Source: Peteryoungia ipomoeae
Lineage (GTDB): Bacteria > Pseudomonadota > Alphaproteobacteria > Rhizobiales > Rhizobiaceae
Length of the DNA stretch: 64,000 nt
Assembly (NCBI RefSeq): GCF_004912165.1
Contig: NZ_STGV01000001.1
Location: 1,178,001-1,242,000 of the forward strand
Reading direction: 5' to 3'
How positions within the stretch are numbered: position 1 is the stretch's first letter; every line of letters starts with the position of its first letter. The translations under genes were made by a program, and so were the position numbers. Shown here one piece after another: positions 17,306-26,406 of this stretch. A model generated the notes under the pieces. It did no database searches, had not been told where the DNA came from, and saw nothing but the letters and a program-made list of their open reading frames with translations.

Positions 17306-18934
17306 TCAGGATTGGGTCATGGGCTCGGCTGGAACGGCACGCACAGCGCGGATCCGGTTCCAGGCGAGATGCACGAGCAGAACGACAAGCGCCATGGTCG
17401 TGACGACGGATATCAGGAGGAAGGTGTCGGCGTAGGCGAGCACATAGGCTTCGCGCGTCACCTGTTGCGCCAGGAGCGTCAGGCCCTCGGCATTGAGAAT
17501 GGCGGGGTCGGTGATCACCTTGCGGTAGGCGGCCGACAGCTGGCCGACACGCTGCGCGACCTCGGGCCGCGTCAGGAGGATGTTCTCCACCAGCACGTTG
17601 GAGTGGAACTTCTCCCTGATCGTGACGAAGCTGCCGAGGGCTGCCGTCGTCAACAGGGCACCGGTGATCTGGGTGAACAGGAAGATCACGATGAAGTTGA
17701 CGATATAGGTCGGCCCCTTCTGGAGCGCGCCCATGAAGCCCTTCGCCATGACCGGCGGCAGGAACATCGCCGCGCCGAAGGCGATCATGCCCTGGCTCAG
17801 ATACATCTGCTCGGGCCGCGTCAGGTTGGTTGCCTGGCTATCGAGATAGGCCCCGATGGCAATCAGGCCAAGCGCGATGACATGGGCGGTTTCGACGTAT
17901 CGCGAGGACATCAGCACCATGCAGAACATGGCGCCGCCGACGGACGCCAATATGACGAGGAACCAGAGCGTGAATTGCTGGTCGTTGAGCAGGCCAAGCT
18001 GCTGAAAGAAACTGACGGCCGTCGAGGACTGCTCCGACGACACCGCGCGGAAGACAAGAAGGACTGCGGCCATGTGCAGGTTGGGACGAGAGAAAATCCA
18101 GCCAAAGTCGAGCATTGGATTTTCACGCCGCGATTCAATGATCGCCGTCAGTGCGAGGAAAAGGATCGATGCGGCCAGCAGCACCCCGAGCCACCAGGTC
18201 TCGAACCACCAGTAGAGACGTCCAAGCGTCAGGAACACCGCGAGACAGCCGATGCCCGTGGCCATCAGCAGATAGGAGAGGATGTCCATCCGCTCGATGA
18301 CTTTCGCGCGCGGCGGAGGCGTGACGGGCAAGGCGAAAATCACGGCCATGGAGATCAGCGCCAGACCGACCTCCAATGTGTAGAGAGCGTGCCAGCCGTC
18401 AATGTCGAGAAGCGTCGGCGAGATCATCCGCGCGATCGGGGCGGACAGGAGGGTGCCGAGAAGCGCCACATTCAGGCCCTGATTGAGCTTGCGATGCAGC
18501 GGAAAGGCTTCAAGCACGTAGAGAAAGCCGAGGGACGAAATCGGCGCAGCCGCACAGCCGCTGATGAAGCGAACGACCAGAGCGGAGTGCAGATCGTCGA
18601 CGAAGAGGTTGAGTGAGGAGGCGAGCACGAAGATCAAAATGCTCCACTCGGCAAAGGGCCGCAGGCCATATTGCGTCCGCACCTTGAAGAGCGCGATCGA
18701 CAGCGTGGCATAGGGCGCCATATAGGCTGCCGACAGCCAGGCCGCCTCGACCACCGTTGCCGAGAACTCGCCCTGCAACTGATAGAGATTGGCGTTGACG
18801 ATGTTCATGCCGAGCCCCTGCGTGATGAAGAGCAGCAGACCGGACGCAACATAGATGACGGCAAGCCAAAGTGGCTTCGGCGGCGGCGCTTCAGGCGCCG
18901 CCGGCTGAGCGGGCGAAGCTTCGACGGTGCTCAT
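17306..18934 (-). CDS. DHA2-type MFS multidrug transporter (EmrB-like)
   Basis: A 542-residue inner-membrane proton antiporter with about 14 TM helices. It has N-terminal Pro/Ala/Glu-rich residues, then LAVIYVASGLLLFITQGLGMNIVNANL and the usual MFS loop between TM2 and TM3. With the adjoining HlyD-like protein it forms an EmrAB-type pump. Its ATG overlaps the marR stop as ATGA (18931-18934), showing translational coupling to its regulator. The drug range is not predictable. Confidence 0.9.
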   Translation of the reverse strand: MSTVEASPAQPAAPEAPPPKPLWLAVIYVASGLLLFITQGLGMNIVNANLYQLQGEFSATVVEAAWLSAAYMAPYATLSIALFKVRTQYGLRPFAEWSILIFVLASSLNLFVDDLHSALVVRFISGCAAAPISSLGFLYVLEAFPLHRKLNQGLNVALLGTLLSAPIARMISPTLLDIDGWHALYTLEVGLALISMAVIFALPVTPPPRAKVIERMDILSYLLMATGIGCLAVFLTLGRLYWWFETWWLGVLLAASILFLALTAIIESRRENPMLDFGWIFSRPNLHMAAVLLVFRAVSSEQSSTAVSFFQQLGLLNDQQFTLWFLVILASVGGAMFCMVLMSSRYVETAHVIALGLIAIGAYLDSQATNLTRPEQMYLSQGMIAFGAAMFLPPVMAKGFMGALQKGPTYIVNFIVIFLFTQITGALLTTAALGSFVTIREKFHSNVLVENILLTRPEVAQRVGQLSAAYRKVITDPAILNAEGLTLLAQQVTREAYVLAYADTFLLISVVTTMALVVLLVHLAWNRIRAVRAVPAEPMTQS

Positions 18935-19386
18935 TTCCGTGCCTCCTTGGGGTTCAAGCTCTGCAGATTGCCCGCCAGTCGCCTGACGACCGCAAGCGCG
19001 ACATCGATCTCGTCCTCGGTGATCGTTTCGGTGATGGCGGCACGGAGGCCGGTCGCCATGACGCGCATCCTGTCGAAGGCCGCCTCGCCTGCCGCGGTCA
19101 TCGCAATACGCTTGGCACGCCGGTCGGTCGCATCCTCGGTGCGCAGGATGAGGTTCTGCTTCTCCAGGCCGTCAAGCACCCGGACGAGGGTTGGCGTCTC
19201 GATCTCCAGCTCTTCCGCCAACTCCTTCTGGGTGAGCGGACCGCGGCGGGCGATGGCAAAGAGTGCTCTCGCACGAGCGAGCGTCAGCCCCTCCTCGCGG
19301 ACGGCTGCGTCGAAAAAGGCCCGCAGCTTCCGGTTAAAGGCCGACATCTCGTCAAACAGTTGCTCGTTCTTGGATCCGCGACTCAT
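18931..19386 (-). CDS. MarR family transcriptional regulator
   Basis: A 151-residue winged-helix repressor. Helix-turn-helix text PLTQKELAEELEIETPTLVRVLDGLEKQNLI is followed by the wing LRTEDATDRRAKRIAMTAAG. The frame is open 51 codons upstream, but the MSRGSKNEQLF start at 19386 fits the family length and puts the upstream AT-rich repeats in the promoter. It is first in the marR-emrB-emrA operon and probably represses it through the 19401-19443 repeats. Confidence 0.9.
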   Translation of the reverse strand: MSRGSKNEQLFDEMSAFNRKLRAFFDAAVREEGLTLARARALFAIARRGPLTQKELAEELEIETPTLVRVLDGLEKQNLILRTEDATDRRAKRIAMTAAGEAAFDRMRVMATGLRAAITETITEDEIDVALAVVRRLAGNLQSLNPKEARK

Positions 19387-19400
19387 AGTGATCAGCCATA

Positions 19401-19443
19401 TAATTAGGTTGCTATCTATATTATGCCTAATTAATTGGTTGCT
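19401..19443 (-). promoter_or_regulatory. Probable MarR operator with inverted and direct repeats
   Basis: TAATTAGG (19401-19408) and CCTAATTA (19426-19433) are perfect inverted arms. TAATTAGGTTGCT (19401-19413) is repeated as TAATTGGTTGCT (19432-19443). The block is AT-rich in a GC-rich surrounding and starts 14 bp upstream of marR, where an autoregulatory site is expected. The rest of the 398-base gap up to dnaB shows no gene. Confidence 0.6.
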
Positions 19444-19784
19444 TGCGGAAATCAAGTTCGGATGCGGGATGGCAGCCATGCAGGGAGAGCATGGTGGTCT
19501 CGTGCCCTTGAGAACGGCTGAATTGTTCCATGGTTCCACGCGGGTGCGGCGCCGGACCGAGCTTTTTTGGCGCCAAATTCCCGCCAGCCTCTGCTAAGTT
19601 CGGGCATGCCCGAAGCGATTCGCGAGAGATCACAGTCAACCGAAAATGTCGGTTTGTTACTGTTTTAATTTCGGCACGGCATGACAGCCTGTGAATCAAT
19701 GTGGGTTGATGTCGAAGCCGTATCGCTGGCCCTCGTAATGGCTATGGTGCGACCTCTACCGACAGATGAATTGGACATGATTGC

Positions 19785-21281
19785 ATGAACGAAGCTGCGC
19801 GCAAATTGAGTTCCGTCGAGCCGGCTGAGCCGCTCTACCGGGAAGCCCCGAACAATATCGAGGCGGAACAGGCGTTGCTCGGCGCGATCCTCGTCAACAA
19901 CGACGCCTATTACCGCGTGTCGGACTTCCTGAAGCCGGACCACCTGTACGAGCCGCTGCATCGCAAGATCTTCGAGGTCGCCTCCGAGATCATCCGCATG
20001 GGCAAGACCGCCAACCCGGTGACGATCAAGACCTTCCTCCCCTCCGACCAGCGCGTCGGCGACCTGACGGTTGCGCAATATCTCGCCCGCCTTGCCTCCG
20101 AGGCCGTGACGATCATCAATGCCGAGGACTATGGCCGGGCTATCTACGATCTGGCCTTGCGCCGCTCGCTGATCCAGATCGGCGAGGATGTCGTCAACAT
20201 CGCCTATGACGCGCCGCTCGACATGCCGCCGCAGGCGCAGATCGAGGATACGGAGCGACGCCTGTTTGCGCTTGCCGAAAACGGCCGCAACGACGGTGGT
20301 TTTCAGTCCTTCTCCGATGCCGTCGCCCAGGCCGTCGACATGGCGGGTGCCGCCTTCGAGCGCGACGGCAATCTTTCGGGCATCTCGACGGGCATCCTGT
20401 CGCTCGACGCCAAGATGGGTGGCCTGCAGCGCTCCGACTTGATCGTTCTCGCCGGACGTCCGGGCATGGGCAAGACCTCGCTTGCCACCAACATCGCCTG
20501 GAACATCGCGGCGGCCTATGAGCCGGAAGTCATGCCGGATGGGTCGTTCAAGGCAAAGAACGGCGGCGTTGTCGGCTTCTACTCGCTTGAAATGTCCGCC
20601 GAGCAGCTGGCCACCCGTATCATGTCCGAGCAGACGGAAGTCTCCTCGTCAAAAATCCGCCGCGGCGACATTACCGAGCACGAATTCGAAAAGCTGGTCG
20701 GCTTCAGCCAGACGATGCAGAAGACGCCGCTCTTCATCGACCAGACCGGTGGTATCTCGATTGCCCAGCTTTCGGCCCGCGCCCGCCGTCTGAAGCGTCA
20801 GCGCGGCCTCGATTTCCTCGTGGTCGACTATATCCAGCTGATGACCGGCTCGGGCAAGTCGGGAGAAAACCGCGTCCAGGAAATCACCGCGATCACCACG
20901 GGCCTGAAGGCGCTCGGCAAGGAGCTGAACGTTCCGATCGTTGCCCTTTCGCAGCTCTCCCGTGGCGTCGAAAGCCGCGAAGACAAGCGCCCGCAGCTCT
21001 CCGACCTTCGTGAATCCGGCTCGATCGAGCAGGACGCCGACGTGGTACTCTTCGTGTTCCGTGAGGAATACTACGTCAAGAACATGGAGCCCCGCGACCT
21101 GTCCGATCCGAAATATCCGGAATGGGAACAGCACATGGAGAAGGTCAAGGGCACGGCCGACGTCATCATCGCCAAGCAGCGTCACGGACCGACCGGCACG
21201 GTCAAGCTCGCCTTCCAGTCGGAATTCACGCGCTTTGCGGATTTGGCCGAGCCGAGCTTCATTCAATACGAAGAGCCGTAA
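19785..21281 (+). CDS. dnaB: Replicative DNA helicase DnaB
   Basis: A 498-residue hexameric helicase that unwinds DNA at the replication fork. The N-terminal domain begins PNNIEAEQALLGAIL; Walker A AGRPGMGKT is at residues 223-231; Walker B LDFLVVDYIQL at about 342-352; then the SQLSRGVE and QLSDLRESGSIEQDAD motifs. Length is usual for alphaproteobacteria and no intein is present. It is preceded by an intergenic region shared with the divergent marR gene, and followed by a clear terminator. Confidence 0.98.
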   Translation: MNEAARKLSSVEPAEPLYREAPNNIEAEQALLGAILVNNDAYYRVSDFLKPDHLYEPLHRKIFEVASEIIRMGKTANPVTIKTFLPSDQRVGDLTVAQYLARLASEAVTIINAEDYGRAIYDLALRRSLIQIGEDVVNIAYDAPLDMPPQAQIEDTERRLFALAENGRNDGGFQSFSDAVAQAVDMAGAAFERDGNLSGISTGILSLDAKMGGLQRSDLIVLAGRPGMGKTSLATNIAWNIAAAYEPEVMPDGSFKAKNGGVVGFYSLEMSAEQLATRIMSEQTEVSSSKIRRGDITEHEFEKLVGFSQTMQKTPLFIDQTGGISIAQLSARARRLKRQRGLDFLVVDYIQLMTGSGKSGENRVQEITAITTGLKALGKELNVPIVALSQLSRGVESREDKRPQLSDLRESGSIEQDADVVLFVFREEYYVKNMEPRDLSDPKYPEWEQHMEKVKGTADVIIAKQRHGPTGTVKLAFQSEFTRFADLAEPSFIQYEEP

Positions 21282-21302
21282 GACTTCGGTCCCTTCTCAA
21301 GC

Positions 21303-21327
21303 AATGGCCGGCCCTGCGCCGGCCATT
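21303..21327 (+). terminator. Terminator after dnaB
   Basis: AATGGCCGGC and GCCGGCCATT form a perfect 10-bp stem with a 5-base loop, followed by CTGTTTTCC. It lies 21 bases after the dnaB stop. Confidence 0.8.
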
Positions 21328-21442
21328 CTGTTTTCCGACAAGCTGCCGCCGAGCGATACCTTGTGCACAGCGGCGAAATCTTTCGCGCCGCACTTACCCC
21401 TCCCGGCAAAACTGCTAGGGTTTGCCATCCTTCCGATAGCCG

Positions 21443-22618
21443 ATGGCCATGATGACAGACCGATTTACCATTTCCGACGCGCCCGAGGAGTTCCTCGCTG
21501 CTCCCCTTCGCCTAACGATCGATCTCGGCGCCATCGCCGACAACTGGCGCACAATGGCGCGCCGGTCGGGCAAGGCGCGCTGTGCGGCGGTGGTCAAGGC
21601 GGATGCGTACGGCCTTGGGATCGAGGATGTCGGCCAGACCCTCTACCATGCTGGCGCACGCGATTTCTTCGTGGCAGTGCCGGCCGAGGGGGCGACGCTT
21701 CGCCCCTATGCACCCGAGGCTCGCATCTTTGTCCTGTCCGGCATATGGCCAGGCCAGGAGGAGATCTTCTTCGATCACGACCTCGTGCCGGTGATTGCCT
21801 CCGAGGAGCAGCTCGCCTTCTGGATGAGTCTCCTGTCCGATCGCGGCCCCTATCCTTGCGCCCTGCAGGTCGATACCGGCTTCAACCGGCTCGGCCTTTC
21901 GCTTGATGACGCGCTGGCGCTGGCCGACGACGTGTCGCGGCCGCAAAGCCTCGAACCCGTTCTGATGATGAGCCACCTCGCCTGTGGTGATGACGCGAAG
22001 TCACCAATGAACAGGGCACAACTTCAGGCTTTTCAGCAGGTTGCCGAGGCTTTCTCAGGCATCGAATCCAGCCTTTCTGCCTCCGCCGGCATCTTTCTCG
22101 GTCCCGAATACCAATTCGATCTCACCCGTCCGGGGATCGCGCTCTATGGCGGAGAAGCCCTTTCTGGCGCGCAGAATCCCATGCAGCCGGTGGTGAAGGC
22201 GGAAGCGCGCATCCTCCAGATCCGCGAGGCCAAGGCCGGCGAGAGCGTCAGCTACGGCGCTTCGCACCGTCTGACACGTGACAGCCGACTGGCGATTGCA
22301 AGCGTCGGCTACGCGGACGGCTATCTGCGCAATCTTTCCGGTTCAGGCACGGCGCTCAGGGATGCGGGACTGCCGGGCGCCGAAGCGGTCATTGCAGGCC
22401 ACCGAGTGCCGGTGGTCGGACGCGTGACGATGGACCTGACGATCTTTGATATCACCGATGTTCCATCCGCTCTGGTGCGCAGTGGCGACTATCTCGAGCT
22501 CTTCGGCCCGGCCATGCTCGTTGACGAACTGGCCCGCGCAGCCGGCACGATCGGCTACGAGATGCTGACGGGTCTTGGGCTGCGCCACGAGAGAATCTAT
22601 CTCGACGCAGACCTCTGA
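21443..22618 (+). CDS. alr: Alanine racemase
   Basis: A 391-residue PLP enzyme that converts L- to D-alanine for peptidoglycan. The PLP lysine is Lys52 in AAVVKADAYGLG, and the second catalytic residue is Tyr271 in SVSYGASHRL; SVGYADGYLR follows. ATG codons at 21443, 21449 and 21452 are all possible, with little ribosome-site evidence between them; the first is given. Its place between dnaB and radA is the usual rhizobial one. Confidence 0.95.
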   Translation: MAMMTDRFTISDAPEEFLAAPLRLTIDLGAIADNWRTMARRSGKARCAAVVKADAYGLGIEDVGQTLYHAGARDFFVAVPAEGATLRPYAPEARIFVLSGIWPGQEEIFFDHDLVPVIASEEQLAFWMSLLSDRGPYPCALQVDTGFNRLGLSLDDALALADDVSRPQSLEPVLMMSHLACGDDAKSPMNRAQLQAFQQVAEAFSGIESSLSASAGIFLGPEYQFDLTRPGIALYGGEALSGAQNPMQPVVKAEARILQIREAKAGESVSYGASHRLTRDSRLAIASVGYADGYLRNLSGSGTALRDAGLPGAEAVIAGHRVPVVGRVTMDLTIFDITDVPSALVRSGDYLELFGPAMLVDELARAAGTIGYEMLTGLGLRHERIYLDADL

Positions 22619-22661
22619 AAACATCCGATCGCTCTTGCGCGAGGGCGTGGCAATACCCTAT

Positions 22662-22706
22662 GTGAGAACTGATATTCACTATTTGTTCTCACTGATCGTG
22701 AGCATG
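22662..22706 (+). promoter_or_regulatory. Overlapping inverted repeats upstream of radA
   Basis: GTGAGAAC (22662-22669) pairs perfectly with GTTCTCAC (22685-22692) across a 15-base AT-rich spacer, and CTCAC at the end of the second arm also pairs with GTGAG a few bases later (about 22698-22702). The middle arm can therefore pair with either side. It sits 31-60 bases before the radA start. It may be an operator or a switchable leader hairpin; it does not match the alphaproteobacterial LexA direct repeat. Confidence 0.4.
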
Positions 22707-22722
22707 ACCGACGGGATTTCGC

Positions 22723-24126
22723 ATGGCCAAAGCCAAGACCCAATTCGTCTGCCAGAACTGCGGCACCGTGCACACCCGCTGGGCGGGAAAATGCGAGGGC
22801 TGCGGCGAATGGAACACCATCGTTGAGGAAGATCCGATGGGCGGCATTGGCAGCGGCCCCGGAAAGATGCCGAAAAAGGGCCGCCCGGTCACGCTGACCT
22901 CGCTCTCCGGCGAGATCGAAGAGGCGCCGCGCATTCCGACCGGCATGGCGGAACTCGACCGCGCAACCGGCGGCGGCTTCGTGCGTGGCTCAGCCGTGTT
23001 GATCGGCGGCGATCCCGGAATCGGCAAGTCGACCCTTCTGATGCAGGCCGCTGCCGCCCTGTCACGAAAAGGTCACCGCGTCATCTATGTCTCGGGCGAA
23101 GAGGCGGTGGCCCAGGTGCGTTTGCGCGCGCAGCGACTGGGGGCAGCAGAGACCGATGTCCTGCTCGCAGCAGAAACCAATGTCGAAGACATTCTGGCGA
23201 CGATTTCCGAGGGCAAGCGTCCCGACCTCGTCATCATCGATTCCATCCAGACGCTGTGGAGCGACACGGCGGATTCCGCACCCGGCACGGTCACCCAGGT
23301 GCGCACGGGCGTGCAGGCCATGATCCGGTTTGCCAAGCAGACGGGCGCCACCATGGTGCTGGTCGGCCACGTCACGAAGGAAGGACAGATCGCTGGCCCC
23401 CGCGTCGTCGAGCACATGGTCGATGCCGTCCTCTATTTCGAGGGGGATCGCGGTCACCACTACCGCATTTTGCGCACGGTGAAGAACCGTTTCGGGCCGA
23501 CGGACGAGATCGGCGTCTTCGAAATGTCCGACCGCGGACTGCGCGAAGTCTCGAACCCGTCCGAGCTGTTTCTCGGCGAACGCAATGAAAAGGCGCCGGG
23601 TGCGGCGGTGTTTGCCGGCATCGAGGGAACACGACCCGTTCTCGTCGAAGTCCAGGCCCTTGTTGCGCAGACGTCACTGGGCACCCCGCGCCGCGCAGTG
23701 GTTGGCTGGGATTCCTCGCGGCTTGCCATGATTTTGGCGGTTTTGGAGGCGCATTGCGGCGTGCGCCTCGGGCAACATGATGTTTACCTCAATGTTGCCG
23801 GTGGTTACCGGATCAGCGAACCGGCAGCGGACATGGCAATCGCCTCGGCGCTGGTTTCGTCGCTGGCCGGTCTTGCCCTTCCTGCCGATTGCGTCTATTT
23901 CGGCGAAGTCAGTCTGTCAGGCGCGGTAAGGCCCGTTGCCCATACGGGCCAGCGACTGAAAGAGGCGGAAAAGCTTGGCTTTTCGTCCGCAGTCCTGCCC
24001 GCTGGATCCGCGGATCTTCCGAAGGGATCGGCTGGCAAATGGCGGGAGGTTGAGAGCCTTCCGGATCTGGTTGCCCGCATTGCCGGTTCTCGGCTGAAGG
24101 CACCGGCAGATCAGGAGGAATTCTGA
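22723..24126 (+). CDS. radA: DNA repair protein RadA
   Basis: A 467-residue RecA-like ATPase that helps branch migration and recombination intermediates. The zinc finger uses Cys10, Cys13, Cys24, Cys27; Walker A GGDPGIGKST is at 95-104; the RadA-specific KNRFG motif is at 254-258; the C-terminal Lon-protease-like domain (VYLNVAGGYRISEPAADMA) follows. It lies 104 bp after alr and 84 bp before cvpA. Confidence 0.97.
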   Translation: MAKAKTQFVCQNCGTVHTRWAGKCEGCGEWNTIVEEDPMGGIGSGPGKMPKKGRPVTLTSLSGEIEEAPRIPTGMAELDRATGGGFVRGSAVLIGGDPGIGKSTLLMQAAAALSRKGHRVIYVSGEEAVAQVRLRAQRLGAAETDVLLAAETNVEDILATISEGKRPDLVIIDSIQTLWSDTADSAPGTVTQVRTGVQAMIRFAKQTGATMVLVGHVTKEGQIAGPRVVEHMVDAVLYFEGDRGHHYRILRTVKNRFGPTDEIGVFEMSDRGLREVSNPSELFLGERNEKAPGAAVFAGIEGTRPVLVEVQALVAQTSLGTPRRAVVGWDSSRLAMILAVLEAHCGVRLGQHDVYLNVAGGYRISEPAADMAIASALVSSLAGLALPADCVYFGEVSLSGAVRPVAHTGQRLKEAEKLGFSSAVLPAGSADLPKGSAGKWREVESLPDLVARIAGSRLKAPADQEEF

Positions 24127-24210
24127 TCTTTTCCAACGCATCGCGGGATGCGCTGGCGCGGTGACAAAATCATGTCGGCATCGGTCCGACAGTCTTGGAG
24201 TTGGTATTAG

Positions 24211-24774
24211 ATGCCCATCACGATTTTCGACGGTATTGTCATCGGCGTCGTTCTTTTCTCGGCGGTGCTGGCCATGGTGCGCGGCTTTTCGCGCGAGGTC
24301 TTGTCCATCGCCAGCTGGGCCGGCTCTGTCGCTGCCGCCTATTATCTGTATCCCCTGCTTTTGCCTCTGGCGAAAAACTACACCGAGGATGATCGCATCG
24401 CGATTGCAGGCTCTGCCGGTGTCATCTTCTTCGTGTCGCTGATCCTGATCTCGTTTATCACCTCGCGCATCGCCGATTTCATCATCGACAGTCGCATTGG
24501 CGCGCTGGACCGGACACTCGGCTTTCTCTTCGGTGCCGCCCGCGGTATCCTGCTTCTCGTCGTCGCCGTCGCCTTCTGGAACTGGCTGATCGACGTTCGC
24601 CAGCGCCCGGACTGGGTCAACGAAGCCAAGACGAAGCCGTTCCTCGACGGCCTGGTTCTGAAGCTTGAGGCGGTGTTGCCGCAGGATATCGAACCGCAGA
24701 TCCGTGCCCGAATCCTCGGCCGTGACGGCGAGGAAGCAGCGCCCGCCGAGCAGGCCCCGGCAGAAAGCAATTAA
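24211..24774 (+). CDS. cvpA: CvpA family membrane protein
   Basis: A 187-residue inner-membrane protein with four hydrophobic helices (FDGIVIGVVLFSAVLAMVRGFSREV at the start; GVIFFVSLILISFI; LGFLFGAARGILLLVVAVAFW). CvpA was named for colicin V production and usually lies just before purF, as here. Its biochemical role is unclear. The C-terminal tail is acidic and alanine-rich. Confidence 0.92.
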   Translation: MPITIFDGIVIGVVLFSAVLAMVRGFSREVLSIASWAGSVAAAYYLYPLLLPLAKNYTEDDRIAIAGSAGVIFFVSLILISFITSRIADFIIDSRIGALDRTLGFLFGAARGILLLVVAVAFWNWLIDVRQRPDWVNEAKTKPFLDGLVLKLEAVLPQDIEPQIRARILGRDGEEAAPAEQAPAESN

Positions 24775-24810
24775 CGCGCTTCAAGGCTCGTGAACCATAA
24801 AAGACTGGAT

Positions 24811-24836
24811 GCCGCCGGATCAGGACAGATCGGCGG
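24811..24836 (+). promoter_or_regulatory. Leader hairpin before purF
   Basis: GCCGCCGG and TCGGCGGC pair (one G-U) over a loop of about ten bases. The structure lies 37 bases after cvpA and 59 before the purF start, in the same transcript. It could be a weak terminator or a processing site; no U-tract follows. Confidence 0.3.
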
Positions 24837-24894
24837 CTTCCGTGTTAAAAGCCTCAAATTCCCGCATCTGTCCCCGGAGCAAAGGCAAATCGCC

Positions 24895-26385
24895 ATGAAG
24901 CAATTCAGCACTCCCTATGTCGTCTACGGTGATCATGACGACAAATTCCACGAGGAATGTGGGGTCTTCGGGATCCTTGGGCACTCTGACGCCTCGACGC
25001 TGACGGCGCTTGGCCTGCATGCGCTCCAGCATCGCGGACAGGAAGCAGCTGGTATCGTTTCCTTCGACGGTCGGCAGTTCTACACCGAAAAGCACATGGG
25101 CCTCGTTGGCGACCACTATACCAATCCGGTGACCATCGCGAAGCTGCCGGGCACCCAGGCGATTGGCCACACCCGCTACTCGACGACGGGCGAAGTGGCG
25201 CTGCGCAACGTGCAGCCGCTGTTCGCCGAGCTTGAAGAAGGCGGCATCGCAATTGCCCATAACGGTAATTTCACCAACGGCCTGACGCTGCGGCGCCAGA
25301 TCATCGCAACCGGCGCCATCTGTCAGTCGACGTCGGACACCGAAGTGGTGCTGCATCTGATCGCCCGCTCGCGCCACGCCTCCACGACCGACCGCTTCAT
25401 CGACGCCATCCGGCAGATGGAAGGCGGCTATGCGATGATCGCGCTCACCCGCACCAAGCTCATTGCCGCCCGCGACCCGATCGGCATCCGTCCGCTGGTC
25501 ATGGGTGAACTGGACGGCAAGCCGATCTTCGCATCCGAAACCTGCGCGCTCGACATCATCGGCGCCAAGTTCGTGCGGGATGTGAAGAATGGTGAAGTGG
25601 TGATCTGCGAGACGCAGCCGGACGGCACCATCAAGATCGAGTCCCGCATGCCGGCCCGCCCGCAGCCCGAGCGCGTCTGCATGTTCGAATATGTCTATTT
25701 CGCCCGGCCCGATTCGGTGGTCGCCGGACGCAATGTCTACACGACGCGCAAGAATGCCGGCATGAACCTTGCCATTGAGAAGCCCGTCGAGGGCGATGTG
25801 GTGGTTCCGGTTCCCGATGGCGGTACGCCGGCAGCGCTTGGTTATGCCCAGCAGAGCGGCATCCCGTTCGAATACGGCATTATCCGTAACCATTATGTCG
25901 GTCGCACCTTCATCGAGCCGACACAGCAGATCCGCGCTTTCGGCGTCAAGCTCAAGCACTCTGCCAACCGCGCCATGATCGAAGGCAAGCGGGTGATTCT
26001 GGTCGACGATTCGGTCGTGCGCGGCACGACGTCTCTCAAGATCGTGCAGATGATCCGCGACGCCGGCGCGCTGGAAGTGCATCTGCGTGTCGCAAGCCCG
26101 ATGATCTTCCATCCGGACTTTTACGGCATCGACACGCCGGACCGCGACAAGCTGCTCGCCAACCAGTATGCCGATGAAATCGCGATGGCGAAGGTGATCG
26201 GTGTGGACAGTCTCGGCTTCCTGTCGATCGACGGCCTCTACAAGGCCGTGGGTGGCAAGCCACGCGATCCGGCCAATCCGGAATTCACCGATCACTATTT
26301 CACCGGCGATTATCCGACCCGCCTGCTCGACAAGGAAAGCGAGAAGCCGGGCCGCAAGGACTCCATGCTTGCCGCCAATGGCTGA
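24895..26385 (+). CDS. purF: Amidophosphoribosyltransferase
   Basis: A 496-residue enzyme of the first committed step of purine synthesis: PRPP plus glutamine gives phosphoribosylamine. The N-terminal nucleophile is Cys22 (EECGVFGILG), so a 21-residue propeptide is removed, as in the glutamine amidotransferase class with a processed start. The PRPP-binding loop VILVDDSVVRGTTS is at 367-380. The frame is open 35 codons upstream, but the short start gives a normal propeptide and has AAAGG nearby. It follows cvpA by 120 bp. Confidence 0.97.
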   Translation: MKQFSTPYVVYGDHDDKFHEECGVFGILGHSDASTLTALGLHALQHRGQEAAGIVSFDGRQFYTEKHMGLVGDHYTNPVTIAKLPGTQAIGHTRYSTTGEVALRNVQPLFAELEEGGIAIAHNGNFTNGLTLRRQIIATGAICQSTSDTEVVLHLIARSRHASTTDRFIDAIRQMEGGYAMIALTRTKLIAARDPIGIRPLVMGELDGKPIFASETCALDIIGAKFVRDVKNGEVVICETQPDGTIKIESRMPARPQPERVCMFEYVYFARPDSVVAGRNVYTTRKNAGMNLAIEKPVEGDVVVPVPDGGTPAALGYAQQSGIPFEYGIIRNHYVGRTFIEPTQQIRAFGVKLKHSANRAMIEGKRVILVDDSVVRGTTSLKIVQMIRDAGALEVHLRVASPMIFHPDFYGIDTPDRDKLLANQYADEIAMAKVIGVDSLGFLSIDGLYKAVGGKPRDPANPEFTDHYFTGDYPTRLLDKESEKPGRKDSMLAANG

Positions 26386-26406
26386 GTGCAGAAGACAGGA
26401 CTGACA

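Noticed and set aside
16484..18616. Plus-strand open frame of 710 codons opposite the efflux genes
   Set aside because: Antisense shadow of the HlyD and MFS genes, which have clear domains and coupled starts.
22662..22692. LexA (SOS) box before radA
   Set aside because: The alphaproteobacterial box is a direct GTTC-N7-GTTC repeat; here GAAC and GTTC are inverted and 15 or more bases apart.
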